Part shown: positions 41,510 to 50,762 of the stretch, in pieces | Layout of the letters: the number at the start of each line of letters is the position of its first letter | Position numbering within the stretch: the stretch's first letter is position 1 | Source of the DNA: Segatella copri | GTDB lineage: Bacteria; Bacteroidota; Bacteroidia; Bacteroidales; Bacteroidaceae | Direction of reading: 5' to 3' | NCBI RefSeq assembly: GCF_009495355.1 | Contig: NZ_VZAD01000059.1 | Coordinates: 1 to 64,000 of the forward strand | Length of the DNA: 64,000 bases | Notes under the pieces: model-generated | Databases searched by the model: none | Seen by the model: the letters and a program-made list of their open reading frames with translations, nothing else | What the model was told of the DNA's origin: nothing | Made by a program: the position numbers and the translations under genes

Positions 41510-43552
41510 ATGAACTTTAAGCTGACATCCAAGTACCAGCCTACAGGCGACCAGCCACAGGCCATCAGACAGCTCACCGAAGGCATAGAGCAAGGTGAGC
41601 CGGCACAGGTTCTGCTCGGAGTAACAGGCTCGGGCAAGACTTTCACAGTGGCAAACGTCATTGCCAACGTAGGAAAGCCAACCCTCGTGCTGAGCCACAA
41701 CAAGACTCTTGCAGCACAGTTGTACCAGGAAATGAAAAGTTTCTTTCCAGAAAATGCTGTAGAGTACTATGTGTCTTACTACGATTACTATCAGCCAGAG
41801 GCTTACCTGCCGACAACGGATACTTATATCGAAAAAGATCTTGCCATCAACGACGAAATAGACAAGTTGCGCCTGGGGGCTGTATCGGCTCTGCTTTCCG
41901 GACGGAAAGATGTCATCGTGGTGTCTTCTGTCTCGTGTATTTATGGTATGGGAGGTCCTACCGCCATGCAGGAGAACATCATCAAGATAAAGAAAGGACA
42001 GCAACTCGACAGAAACGAGTTTCTACGACAGTTAGTGGATGCCCTGTATGTAAGAAACGATATCGAACTGCAACGTGGCAACTTCCGTGTCAAGGGCGAA
42101 ACTGTAGATATCTTCATGGCTTATAGCGACAATGTGCTGAGAGTTACCTGGTGGGACGACGAGATAGACTCTATCGAGGAGGTGGACTCTCTCACCTATC
42201 ACCGGTTGGTTTCGTTTGATGCCTATGAAATTTATCCTGCCAACCTCTTTGTCACCACCAAGGAACAAACCGAGAAAGCCATACGCATGATACAGGATGA
42301 TCTGGTTGTGCGCGAGCAGTTCTTCAAGGATTTGGGCGACAACATCAAGGCACAGCGCATCAAGGAACGAGTGGAATACGACATGGAGATGATCAAGGAA
42401 TTGGGTCATTGCTCGGGTATCGAGAACTATTCGCGGTACTTCGACGGTCGACATGAGGGCGAACGTCCCTACTGCCTGCTCGACTTCTTCCCCAAAGACT
42501 TCCTGCTGGTAGTAGACGAGAGTCATGTCAGCATTCCGCAAATAGGAGCTATGTATGGTGGCGACCGCGCCCGCAAGCAAAACCTGGTGGAATATGGTTT
42601 CCGTCTGCCAGCAGCCTTCGACAACCGTCCGCTTACCTTCGATGAGTTTCACAGCATGATACATCAGGCCATCTATGTAAGCGCCACTCCCGCCGACTAC
42701 GAGTTGAGAGAGTCGGAGGGTGTTGTAGTAGAACAACTTATTCGTCCTACAGGTTTGCTTGACCCAGAGATAGAAGTACGCCCCAGCGAGAACCAAATAG
42801 ACGACCTGCTCGACGAGATACTTACCCGTACCCATCGCAATGAGCGAGTACTTATCACAACCCTGACCAAACGAATGGCTGAGGAATTGACAGAGTTCTT
42901 GCTGAACCACAGCGTGAAAGCAGCCTATATACATAGTGATGTGGCCACACTCGACCGAGTAAAAATCATGAACGACCTTCGTGCTGGCGTTTATGACGTT
43001 TTGGTGGGAGTCAACCTGCTGCGAGAAGGACTCGACTTGCCGGAAGTATCACTTGTTGCCATCCTCGACGCAGACAAGGAGGGCTTCCTAAGAAGCCACC
43101 GCTCTCTTACCCAGACAGCAGGACGTGCCGCCCGTAACGTCAATGGTAAAGTCATTATGTATGCCGACACTATCACCGAGAGTATGCAGCGAACTATTGA
43201 TGAGACAGCTCGCCGCCGTACGATTCAGTTACAGTATAATGCCGACCACAACATCACTCCTCGCCAAATAGTGAAGGCTATCACATCGGCCCTGCCTACT
43301 TCTAAAGAAACAGAACCTACAACCAGTATGCAAAAGACAGCAGCCCAGCGCGTATATATCGAACCAGAGGGAGCCTCCTTCGCAGCCGATCCTATCGTGC
43401 GCAGCATGAGCAAAGAGGAACTGCAGAAGAGTATTGCCAACACGACAGCTCTCATGAAACAAGCTGCCAAAGACCTTGACTTCATGCAGGCAGCGCAATA
43501 TCGCGATGAGATTATCCGCCTGCAGAAAGAGCTGGAGGAAAAAGAAGCGTAA
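41510..43552 (+). CDS. uvrB: excinuclease ABC subunit B
   Basis: This 680-residue DNA-repair helicase-like protein receives damaged DNA from UvrA and loads UvrC. Walker A is GVTGSGKTFT (37-46), and the beta-hairpin region is YYVSYYDYYQPEAYLP. DEAD-like motif II is in LLVVDESHVSIPQI, and motif VI is RSLTQTAGRAARN. The C-terminal UVR domain (KDLDFMQAAQYRDEIIRL) binds UvrC. Length matches the family (673 in E. coli). It is a single-gene unit closed by a strong terminator. Confidence 0.97.
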   Translation: MNFKLTSKYQPTGDQPQAIRQLTEGIEQGEPAQVLLGVTGSGKTFTVANVIANVGKPTLVLSHNKTLAAQLYQEMKSFFPENAVEYYVSYYDYYQPEAYLPTTDTYIEKDLAINDEIDKLRLGAVSALLSGRKDVIVVSSVSCIYGMGGPTAMQENIIKIKKGQQLDRNEFLRQLVDALYVRNDIELQRGNFRVKGETVDIFMAYSDNVLRVTWWDDEIDSIEEVDSLTYHRLVSFDAYEIYPANLFVTTKEQTEKAIRMIQDDLVVREQFFKDLGDNIKAQRIKERVEYDMEMIKELGHCSGIENYSRYFDGRHEGERPYCLLDFFPKDFLLVVDESHVSIPQIGAMYGGDRARKQNLVEYGFRLPAAFDNRPLTFDEFHSMIHQAIYVSATPADYELRESEGVVVEQLIRPTGLLDPEIEVRPSENQIDDLLDEILTRTHRNERVLITTLTKRMAEELTEFLLNHSVKAAYIHSDVATLDRVKIMNDLRAGVYDVLVGVNLLREGLDLPEVSLVAILDADKEGFLRSHRSLTQTAGRAARNVNGKVIMYADTITESMQRTIDETARRRTIQLQYNADHNITPRQIVKAITSALPTSKETEPTTSMQKTAAQRVYIEPEGASFAADPIVRSMSKEELQKSIANTTALMKQAAKDLDFMQAAQYRDEIIRLQKELEEKEA

Positions 43553-43631
43553 ACCACATACATGTCCAGACCTCTTCCCCCAAAAATAAGAGACACTCTG
43601 GCAAAGACACTGATTTGGACAAAACTATATA

Positions 43632-43677
43632 AAAAAGAGGCAGTACTTACTTGGTCAAGAAAGTACTGCCTCTTTTT
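43632..43677. terminator. bidirectional terminator between uvrB and yigZ
   Basis: AAAAAGAGGCAGTACTT and AAGTACTGCCTCTTTTT form a perfect 17 bp stem around a 12-base loop, with A-run and T-run on both sides, serving both convergent genes. Confidence 0.93.
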
Positions 43678-43717
43678 ATGTAAAAAATTTCATCAAATGG
43701 AATCTCTACAAAAAAAA

Positions 43718-44305
43718 CTATTCAAACGACAGTTTCTTGAGTCTTCCTCTCAACGTCTCTGCTTCCGATTTACGGATAGAGAGAGTGATAGAACAGGTGT
43801 TGTCATATTCCTGACTCACAATACGGGGTTGCATTTCCTTGACAACCCGCATCACATCATTCATCATCACATAAGGGAAATCATACTTCACCAGTTCTTC
43901 CACCTGTCTTGTCTCTTGTACGGAGTCTTCTATGGCCAAGGCTGCAGCAGCCTTGTATGCCACAATGAGTCCACCTGTTCCCAGGTTGACACCACCATAA
44001 TATCTCACCACAATAATCAAGATATCAGTAAGGTCGTTGCTGTTAATCTGTCCCAAGATTGGTTTGCCTGCCGTACTGCTCGGCTCGCCATCATCATTGG
44101 CCCGAAACTCAGTCCTCTCTGCCCCAAGCATATAAGCATAGCATACATGTCGGGCATCATAATACTTCTTGCGGTAAGAGGCAACAATCTCCTTCACCTC
44201 ATCAAGTGTTTCCACATGATGTGAAAAAGCAAGGAACTTACTCCGTTTTTCAGAGTAAGTCCCCTCGCCTATTTTATTTGTTATAGTCTTATATTCGTCA
44301 ATCAC
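43718..44305 (-). CDS. yigZ: YigZ/IMPACT family protein
   Basis: This 195-residue cytoplasmic protein has the UPF0029/IMPACT N-terminal domain with the diagnostic stretch DDGEPSSTAGKPILGQI at about residues 70-86 and VVRYYGGVNLGTGGL after it. A C-terminal ferredoxin-like domain (EELVKYDFPYVMMNDVMRVV) is also typical. The eukaryotic relative controls GCN1-dependent translation regulation; in bacteria the role is not settled. The start codon is GTG (44303-44305), since no ATG precedes the conserved IDEYKTI; this is the one non-ATG start I accept in the window. It follows the DUF1015 gene by 26 bases and is likely in the same transcript. Confidence 0.9.
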   Translation of the reverse strand: MIDEYKTITNKIGEGTYSEKRSKFLAFSHHVETLDEVKEIVASYRKKYYDARHVCYAYMLGAERTEFRANDDGEPSSTAGKPILGQINSNDLTDILIIVVRYYGGVNLGTGGLIVAYKAAAALAIEDSVQETRQVEELVKYDFPYVMMNDVMRVVKEMQPRIVSQEYDNTCSITLSIRKSEAETLRGRLKKLSFE

Positions 44306-44331
44306 CGTACAAATGTTGATATTCGTATTCT

Positions 44332-45666
44332 TTATTTAAGTTTGTGAATAATGAGTCCGCTGCGTAACTTAGGCTCGAACCATGTAGCCTTAGGAGGCAT
44401 TATCTTTCCACTGTCAGCAATATCCATAATCTGTTGCATAGTGACAGGATGCAAGGCAAGAGCCATACGCATCTCTCCACTGTCTACACGACGCTTCAAC
44501 TCACCTAAACCACGAAGACCTCCAACGAAATCGATACGCTTGTCGGAACGCAAATCCTTAATACCCAAGATTTCGTCAAGAATCAATCGGGAAGAAATAT
44601 CCACATCCAGCACCCCGATAGGATCGCTGTCATCATAGGTTCCTGGCTTGGCAAATAGTCCATACCATTTTCCGTCCAGATACAAGAGGAAAGAGTGAAG
44701 GGCAGCAGGCTTGAGAACATCCAATCCAAATTTATCAATAGCCTCCTCAACAGACATCTTCTCATAACAAGGTATTCCTTCTTCCTCGCCCGACACATTG
44801 ACATTGACTGCGTCAATCTCTATGACCTCGAAGTTCTCTGTCAACTTGTCAAGGAACTGATCGGAAGTAAGACCATTCAGGTCTTTCACGACACGATTGT
44901 AGTCGAGAATGGTCAACTGACTGGCCTGGAAACAAACTGCCATGAAGTAGTTGTACTCTTCCTTACCGGTATGATTGGGGTTCAGCTTTGCCTTTTCTGC
45001 ACCAACGAGTGCGGCAGCAGCAGAACGATGATGCCCGTCGGCAATATAGAGACTTGGCATCTTGGCAAACTCAGCCGTAATTGTAGCAATATCCTTATCG
45101 TCGCCTACCACCCAGAACTGATGACGAAAACCATCAATGGGAGCTATGAAATCATATTCGGGTGTAGTCGCAGCATAGCGCATCAATATCTCGTTGAGAA
45201 CAGCGTTATCGGGATAAGCAAAGAATACGGGTTCGATATTAGCATCGCATACACGCACATGCTTCATGCGGTCTTCCTCCTTGTCGCGACGAGTAAGTTC
45301 ATGCTTCTTGATAACACCTGTAAGATAATCATTCACGTAGGCACCAACGACCAGACCATATTGTGTCTTGCCGTTCATAGTCTGCGCATAGATATAATAC
45401 TGTTCCTTGTCGTCCTGCTTCAGCCAGCCGTTTTCCTGAAACTTCTTGAAATTTTCAGCCGCACTTTCATAGACGCGCGGATCATACTCAGAGGTACCAG
45501 GTTCGAAGTTGATTTCTGGTTTGATGATATGATAAAGACTCTTCTCATTATCACCAGCCTCTTCACGGGCTTCCTCAGAATTGAGGACATCGTATGGACG
45601 AGACTCCACCTGTTCTACAAGATCCTTAGGAGGTCTCACTCCCTTGAAAGGTTTAATAATTGCCAT
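44332..45666 (-). CDS. DUF1015 family protein
   Basis: This 444-residue cytoplasmic protein of the DUF1015 family opens with IIKPFKGVRPPKDLVEQVES. The conserved ADGHHRSAAAALVGAEKAKL lies near residue 210, RLILDEILGIKDLRSDKRID near residue 370, and the C-terminal PPKATWFEPKLRSGLIIHKL closes it. No enzymatic role is established. In Bacteroidales it commonly sits beside serA and serC, as here, which suggests a part in serine or one-carbon metabolism. I placed the start at 45666; an in-frame ATG 12 codons earlier adds only a hydrophobic leader. Confidence 0.88.
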   Translation of the reverse strand: MAIIKPFKGVRPPKDLVEQVESRPYDVLNSEEAREEAGDNEKSLYHIIKPEINFEPGTSEYDPRVYESAAENFKKFQENGWLKQDDKEQYYIYAQTMNGKTQYGLVVGAYVNDYLTGVIKKHELTRRDKEEDRMKHVRVCDANIEPVFFAYPDNAVLNEILMRYAATTPEYDFIAPIDGFRHQFWVVGDDKDIATITAEFAKMPSLYIADGHHRSAAAALVGAEKAKLNPNHTGKEEYNYFMAVCFQASQLTILDYNRVVKDLNGLTSDQFLDKLTENFEVIEIDAVNVNVSGEEEGIPCYEKMSVEEAIDKFGLDVLKPAALHSFLLYLDGKWYGLFAKPGTYDDSDPIGVLDVDISSRLILDEILGIKDLRSDKRIDFVGGLRGLGELKRRVDSGEMRMALALHPVTMQQIMDIADSGKIMPPKATWFEPKLRSGLIIHKLK

Positions 45667-45760
45667 AATAGTTTTCTTTAAGGTTTTGAATATAAAACCC
45701 AATCGGTCATCAGACCCAAGAGATGGGCTTACATCATAATTGTTTATATCCTATAAAACG

Positions 45761-45844
45761 CAAAAAACTTTGAGACTTGACCAAGAACCATGATGACAAC
45801 CTTACAAAAAGTAATCATCCTGCTCTGTGTTCAAATCTCAAAGT
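45761..45844 (-). terminator. structured terminator between serA and DUF1015
   Basis: On the minus strand ACTTTGAGATTTGA pairs with TCAAGTCTCAAAGT (one G-U pair) and is followed by a TTTTTTG run. The 50-base loop holds a second hairpin (GATGA ... TCATC with TTAC/GTAA inside), so the arrangement is branched. It could act as an attenuator inside the serC-serA-DUF1015 group. Confidence 0.55.
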
Positions 45845-45855
45845 CCTATATCAGT

Positions 45856-46773
45856 TTACTTGTTTACCTGGAACTTTGTGCAGCCGTCCTTGAAGAAGGC
45901 ATTGATTTGCTTGGCAGCAGCAATACCAGCATTGATATTTGCCTCAGCAGTCTGCGCTCCCATCTTCTTAGGTGTAGAGAAATAACGACCTTCAAACTGT
46001 GCAAAGTCGGCATCAGCATCAGGCTTGATGTCTGTGATAAACTTCAAGTCCTCACGCTCAGCAAGAAGCTTCAACAATTCAGGTTCATTGATTACTTCCT
46101 TGCGGGCTGTATTGATAAGAATACCACCCTTTGGCAACTGATTCACAGTCTTATAATCGATACTCTTGATCGTTTCAGGAGTTGCAGGAATATGAAGCGA
46201 CACAATATCGCAAGTCTGGAACAACTCATCCTGGCTCTTTACTGCATGAACACCAGCAGCCTCTATTACGTCGGCAGGACAGAAAGCATCATAAGCAGCC
46301 ACTTCCATACCAAAGCCCTTAGCGATACGTGCTACGTTTCGGCCTACATTACCAAAAGCAAGGATACCTAATTTCTTACCCTTCAACTCAGAGCCGGCCT
46401 TTCCATTATAGAAGTTACGAACGGTAAAAACGAGCAAGCCGAAAACAAGCTCTGCCACCGCATTAGAGTTCTGACCAGGAGTATTCTCAGCCACTACATG
46501 ATGGGCAGTAGCTGCAGCCAGGTCGATATTATCATAACCAGCACCAGCACGAACAATAATCTTCAGATTTTTGGCTGCCTCGAGAACCTCGGCATCAGCC
46601 TTGTCTGAACGAATGATCATTGCATCTACGTCTTTCACCGCATCGAGAAGTTGCGCTTTCTCTGTATATTTCTCAAGCAGAACCAACTCATTGCCGGCTC
46701 CTTCTATTTCTTTCTTGATACCCTCTACAGCAGCTGCTGCAAAAGGTTTTTCTGTTGCAACTAAAACTTTCAT
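45856..46773 (-). CDS. serA: D-3-phosphoglycerate dehydrogenase, lysine type
   Basis: This 305-residue NAD-dependent dehydrogenase makes 3-phosphohydroxypyruvate, the first step of serine synthesis. It has the substrate-binding and Rossmann domains but no C-terminal ACT domain, so serine feedback by the usual route is not possible. The Rossmann loop reads GILAFGNVG, with Ala for the first Gly of GxGxxG. Arg in NTARKEVINE is in place. At the position of the catalytic His (TPHxGxxT in other families) there is Lys270 (TPKKMGAQT). This Lys form is one I recall for Bacteroidales and Entamoeba enzymes. It lies between serC and the DUF1015 gene. Confidence 0.93.
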   Translation of the reverse strand: MKVLVATEKPFAAAAVEGIKKEIEGAGNELVLLEKYTEKAQLLDAVKDVDAMIIRSDKADAEVLEAAKNLKIIVRAGAGYDNIDLAAATAHHVVAENTPGQNSNAVAELVFGLLVFTVRNFYNGKAGSELKGKKLGILAFGNVGRNVARIAKGFGMEVAAYDAFCPADVIEAAGVHAVKSQDELFQTCDIVSLHIPATPETIKSIDYKTVNQLPKGGILINTARKEVINEPELLKLLAEREDLKFITDIKPDADADFAQFEGRYFSTPKKMGAQTAEANINAGIAAAKQINAFFKDGCTKFQVNK

Positions 46774-46827
46774 AATAATAATTGAATAATAAAATTCGAA
46801 AGTCGAATATAAAGATATAAAAGAGGA

Positions 46828-46874
46828 GGTAGGATGCTGTAATCTGACAGTTTGCCTAACAGCAACATCCTACC
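46828..46874 (-). terminator. stem-loop between serC and serA
   Basis: GGTAGGATG (46828-46836) pairs with CATCCTACC (46866-46874), with an inner CTGT/ACAG. On the minus strand a T-rich stretch (TCCTCTTTTATATCTTTA) follows, so it may be a partial terminator that sets the serC:serA ratio. Confidence 0.5.
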
Positions 46875-46892
46875 ATCTATTTTCCACTTAGA

Positions 46893-47963
46893 TTAATGTT
46901 GTGCCTCAAAATCCTGCATGGCCTTGACGAGTGCGTTGACACCCTCCATAGTCATGGCGTTGTAGCAACTTGCACGGAAACCACCCACTGAACGGTGACC
47001 CTTGATACCCACCATACCACGTTCGGTAGCAAACTCGAAGAAAGGCTTCTCCAACTCTGCATACTCATCGTTCATTACGAAACAGATGTTCATCAAAGAA
47101 CGAGAAGCTTCTTCAACAGTACCCTTAAACAACTTGTTGCGGTCAATTTCAGCATACAAGACCTCAGCCCGTTCATGAGCACGCTTGTCTGCAGCCTCCA
47201 CACCACCATTCTTTTTCAACCAGCGAAGATTCTCCATCAAAGAATATATAGGAACTACAGGAGGTGTATTGAACATACTTCCCTTGTCTACATGGGTACG
47301 ATAATCTATCATAGTAGGCAACTCACGTGGAGCCTTACCCAACATATCGTCCTTGACAACTATAACAGTAACACCCGCCATAGAAAGATTCTTCTGTGCA
47401 CCTGCATAGATAGCAGTATACTTGGAAACGTCTACAGGACGGCTCATGATATCTGAACTCATATCCGCAATCAGTGGGACCGCAACATCAGGATCACGAC
47501 GCAACTCAGTACCATATATAGTATTGTTGGAAGTGATGTGCAAATAATCAGCATCAGCAGGAACGTTGTTCTCAAACTGTGGATAATAACTGAAGTTGGC
47601 CTCGGACGATGATGCGATCTCAACGACCTCACCAAAATGCTTAGCCTCTTTCATCGCCTTCTTGGCCCAAGTACCAGAATTAACGTAGGCTGCCTTCTTG
47701 ATGAGGAAGTTAGCAGGAATCTGCATAAACTGTAACGAGGCACCACCACCAAGGAAGATTACGGAATAGCCCTCAGGTATATCGAGAAGTTCCTTGAAAA
47801 GGGAGACTGCCTCGTCAACAACTGGCTGGAAATCTTTTGCACGGTGGCTGATTTCCATCAATGAAAGACCAGAACCATTAAAATCCAAAATCTGCTTAGC
47901 TGTGTTCTCAATCACTTCGCGTGGAAGCATTGATGGACCTGCATTAAAATTGTACTTCTTCAT
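46893..47963 (-). CDS. serC: phosphoserine aminotransferase
   Basis: This 356-residue PLP enzyme converts 3-phosphohydroxypyruvate and glutamate to phosphoserine. The N-terminus [18 protein letters not shown], the catalytic-Lys motif [38 protein letters not shown] and the C-terminal [20 protein letters not shown] are all standard for SerC. Length matches (362 in E. coli). It is the first gene of the serine cluster, followed by serA and DUF1015. A phosphoserine phosphatase is not in the window. Confidence 0.96.
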   Translation of the reverse strand: MKKYNFNAGPSMLPREVIENTAKQILDFNGSGLSLMEISHRAKDFQPVVDEAVSLFKELLDIPEGYSVIFLGGGASLQFMQIPANFLIKKAAYVNSGTWAKKAMKEAKHFGEVVEIASSSEANFSYYPQFENNVPADADYLHITSNNTIYGTELRRDPDVAVPLIADMSSDIMSRPVDVSKYTAIYAGAQKNLSMAGVTVIVVKDDMLGKAPRELPTMIDYRTHVDKGSMFNTPPVVPIYSLMENLRWLKKNGGVEAADKRAHERAEVLYAEIDRNKLFKGTVEEASRSLMNICFVMNDEYAELEKPFFEFATERGMVGIKGHRSVGGFRASCYNAMTMEGVNALVKAMQDFEAQH

Positions 47964-48019
47964 CTGTTGTTTATTTAAGTTTTAGTGTAATGTTCTCCTT
48001 TATTGGAAAAATACATCGG

Positions 48020-48050
48020 CGAAATTACAATTAATATTTGAAACTACCAA
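48020..48050 (-). promoter_or_regulatory. possible promoter of serC
   Basis: On the minus strand TTG (48048-48050), a 20-base gap and TAATTTCG (48020-48027), one mismatch from TAnnTTTG. A near-identical TGCGAAATTA word lies ahead of the DUF3127 gene. Confidence 0.45.
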
Positions 48051-48107
48051 ATATTTCTGCACATTTTTAGCATTTTGAGCAAAAAACTAACAATTTATCA
48101 CTCCGTT

Positions 48108-48133
48108 TCTAAAAAAGCATGCATATTCATGCA
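48108..48133 (-). terminator. terminator candidate of the helicase gene
   Basis: On the minus strand a short GCATG/CATGC stem is followed by TTTTTTAG, a few bases past the helicase stop. The stem is only about five pairs. Confidence 0.45.
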
Positions 48134-48135
48134 GT

Positions 48136-49446
48136 TTACCTCACTTCTTCTACAACTGTCCTGATGCCTTTAATCTTCTCGCCTGCTACTTGTCGGAGCA
48201 CCTGTCTGAGGCGTGGACGTGCCACAGCAACATAGGCATATCTTTCTTTTACGTCTATCTTTCCAATCTCTGTAGTCGTAAGACCTCCTTTTTTACAGAG
48301 GAAACCTACAATATCGCCCTTGCTTATCTTGTCTTTCTTGCCCTTGCCGATATAGAGCGTTGCCATTCGTGGAAGAGCAGGCGCAGGCAGTTCGGCCGGA
48401 ATCTCATAATCTTCCACCTCAGCATCAACATACTCAGGAATGCTTTCTGTAGGTCCCAACAGGAAATAGGCTTTACCTTTCGACTCCCATCGTGCAGTTC
48501 TTCCCACACGGTGTATGTATCCGTCCTCGCTCTCGGGAAGATGATAGTGAACGATATTGTCGATATTAGGAATATCAAGTCCACGCGAAGCCAAATCGGT
48601 GCTTACAAAAATGTTGGCACTGCCATTGCTGAACTTGTAAAGCGCATCCTCACGCATCTTCTGTTCCATACCTCCATGGAAGCAGGAGGTAGAAAAGCCT
48701 TCCTGACGCAAAAACTGGTCAGTACGCTCCACACTGTCTCGATAGTTGAGGAATACAATACTGCTTTCATCTCCAAAGCTGCGAAGTAACTTCGACAAAG
48801 CCTCAAGCTTGTCTTTCTGCTCACTCCTTACCTTATATATATGTACACGCTCAGGAACCTGCTCGTCATCCAGCCGATAGTCAACCTTCTCTACCCTTCC
48901 CATATGCACAAACTGCGGGATGGCTTCAGCCTCTGTAGCAGAAAGCAGGATACGCCGTTCCAGATGTGGCAAGGATTGCAAGAGTCTGCTCATCTCGTCC
49001 TGAAAGCCCATCTCTAAACATTTATCAAACTCATCGATAACGAGATACTTGACATGCTCGGCAGAAAGGTTTCCTTTATCCAGATGATCGTTGAGACGTC
49101 CTGGTGTACCGAAAATGATCTGCGGTCTTACCTGACGCATCACCCTATGTTCATCCATCGTCATTCTGCCTCCATAGCAAGCCATGGCACGCAGACCACT
49201 TCCCATATCCTTGAGAACAGTAGCCGACTGCAGGGCAAGTTCTCTTCCTGGTGTAACCACAATAGCCTGCGGCATATCATCGCCAGCATCCACCAGTTGG
49301 GTAAGGGGCAAGAGATAGGCCAGGGTCTTTCCACTTCCCGTAGGCGAAAGCACCACCACGTCTTTGTCACTTCGTAACAAGGCATGCATTGCATCTTGCT
49401 GCATGGCATTAGGGGTTATCCCCATTTTATCTAATATTGATTTCAT
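48136..49446 (-). CDS. DbpA-type DEAD-box RNA helicase
   Basis: This 436-residue helicase has motif I VLSPTGSGKT, motif Ib TPGR, motif II VIDEFDKC (DEFD instead of DEAD), motif III SAT and motif VI HRVGRTAR. The last 75 residues (LYIGKGKKDKISKGDIVGFL ... IGKIDVKERYAYVAVARP) form the DbpA RNA-binding domain, which in E. coli recognises hairpin 92 of 23S rRNA. A role in large-subunit maturation is therefore likely. I chose the ATG at 49446 since the conserved part (MKSILDKMGITPNAMQQDAM) starts there; an earlier ATG would overlap the TPR gene stop. Confidence 0.9.
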   Translation of the reverse strand: MKSILDKMGITPNAMQQDAMHALLRSDKDVVVLSPTGSGKTLAYLLPLTQLVDAGDDMPQAIVVTPGRELALQSATVLKDMGSGLRAMACYGGRMTMDEHRVMRQVRPQIIFGTPGRLNDHLDKGNLSAEHVKYLVIDEFDKCLEMGFQDEMSRLLQSLPHLERRILLSATEAEAIPQFVHMGRVEKVDYRLDDEQVPERVHIYKVRSEQKDKLEALSKLLRSFGDESSIVFLNYRDSVERTDQFLRQEGFSTSCFHGGMEQKMREDALYKFSNGSANIFVSTDLASRGLDIPNIDNIVHYHLPESEDGYIHRVGRTARWESKGKAYFLLGPTESIPEYVDAEVEDYEIPAELPAPALPRMATLYIGKGKKDKISKGDIVGFLCKKGGLTTTEIGKIDVKERYAYVAVARPRLRQVLRQVAGEKIKGIRTVVEEVR

Positions 49447-49487
49447 TTTAAATATTCTAATGTGTTGAATGAAAATAAATGATGACA

Positions 49488-50741
49488 TCATCCCTTCGAT
49501 TTCATCAGTCGGTCGATTTCATCAAACTCCTTTCCCTTGTTCAGATTGAGGTAAATTGTATACAGGGGCAAAGCCCATTTTTCCTGAGCACCAGGCTCCA
49601 TTTTACGAAATTTCTCTAAATAGGGCAAAGCTTTTTGGTAATAACCAGTTGTCTCCTGATGGCTTTTGCGCGACAGATGTGTATTTTTGTCGAGCTCCAC
49701 CGCCATATTGAAGTAAGCCAATCCGGCATTGTAATACACCTCGGCAATACTGTCATTGCGCTGTATCAGTTTGTTACTCAACTCAAGGCTTTCTTTGTTT
49801 TTTCCCTGATTAAGCAAAATTGTGCTTTTAGTGAAAAGATATAGTCCGCTCTCAGCATCAACCTGCAAAGCCTTGTCTACTACAGCCATTGCCGAATCAA
49901 GTTGGTTCTGCTTCGTATAATACTCAATGAGTCGTGGGAAGAAGAACGGGAACTTAGGTGCATGCTCGAATCCTTCCTCAAGAGTCTGCAGATAACGGAC
50001 CGTATCTTTCTCCAGTTTATAGGTCTCTGCCAAGAACTGGAGCATATAGTCGTAGTGAGCCGTATCTTTCAGGGCTTCATAAGAGTGATGAAGTGTTGCC
50101 TTGGGATTCTTCATCTTGTATCCACAATACACAGCCCAGTAAGCCGCTGAAGGCAGATATTTGTCATGCTGCTGATAATCGTAACCTTCGAAGAGAGGAA
50201 TATGCGCGCACGAGATATATTTGTCGAAGAACCTGTAAGCCTCGGCATAGTTCTGCTTACGCACAAACCAACTACCGCCATTGTATAGGTTGGGACGTAT
50301 CTGGTTGAGATATTCGGCATGTCCCTTCCTTGATTCTATCTCCACCTTTCCTTTACGGTTGGGTATGCTTTCTACCGAGTCGATTCCCTCGGCTATGACA
50401 AAAAGCTGACGAGTCAGACTGAACAATTTCGCCGTATCATATTTCTGTTTCAGATACAACTGCTCATTGCCCTGCTCATATTGTTTCCTCACGGCATCGT
50501 AGAGCACAGCCCATATCTTACGGTTGGTACGGTTGGCAGAATCGAGCAACAGTTTTTCCATATTCTGCTGTGCTTGGTCGAGTTTTTTCCCGGCCTTGAC
50601 CAAATCTTTAGCTGCAGCAATCTCCTTCTTCTGTGCCTGCACAGGCTGCACATAGAGCCATGCCATACCTGTCAGCAGACACAGCATACATACGAACTTC
50701 TTGAGTCTTGTCAATCTTCTCAATATTATCAATCTTCTCAT
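49488..50741 (-). CDS. exported TPR-like protein
   Basis: This 417-residue protein has a signal peptide after a basic start (RRLTRLKKFVCMLCLLTGMA ... VQAQKK). Helical repeats of TPR type follow: FVRKQNYAEAYRFFDKYISC, YLQTLEEGFEHAPKFPFFF, YTKQNQLDSAMAVVDKALQV, LNQGKNKESLELSNKLIQRN and YYNAGLAYFNMAVELDKNTH. The last repeat is followed by a Pro-rich end. I recognise the layout from Bacteroidales but no function. The start is the ATG at 50741; a TTG one codon earlier is possible. It follows the DUF6057-like gene by 21 bases. Confidence 0.78.
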   Translation of the reverse strand: MRRLIILRRLTRLKKFVCMLCLLTGMAWLYVQPVQAQKKEIAAAKDLVKAGKKLDQAQQNMEKLLLDSANRTNRKIWAVLYDAVRKQYEQGNEQLYLKQKYDTAKLFSLTRQLFVIAEGIDSVESIPNRKGKVEIESRKGHAEYLNQIRPNLYNGGSWFVRKQNYAEAYRFFDKYISCAHIPLFEGYDYQQHDKYLPSAAYWAVYCGYKMKNPKATLHHSYEALKDTAHYDYMLQFLAETYKLEKDTVRYLQTLEEGFEHAPKFPFFFPRLIEYYTKQNQLDSAMAVVDKALQVDAESGLYLFTKSTILLNQGKNKESLELSNKLIQRNDSIAEVYYNAGLAYFNMAVELDKNTHLSRKSHQETTGYYQKALPYLEKFRKMEPGAQEKWALPLYTIYLNLNKGKEFDEIDRLMKSKG

Positions 50742-50762
50742 CAAATATTTAGTTCTAATTAC

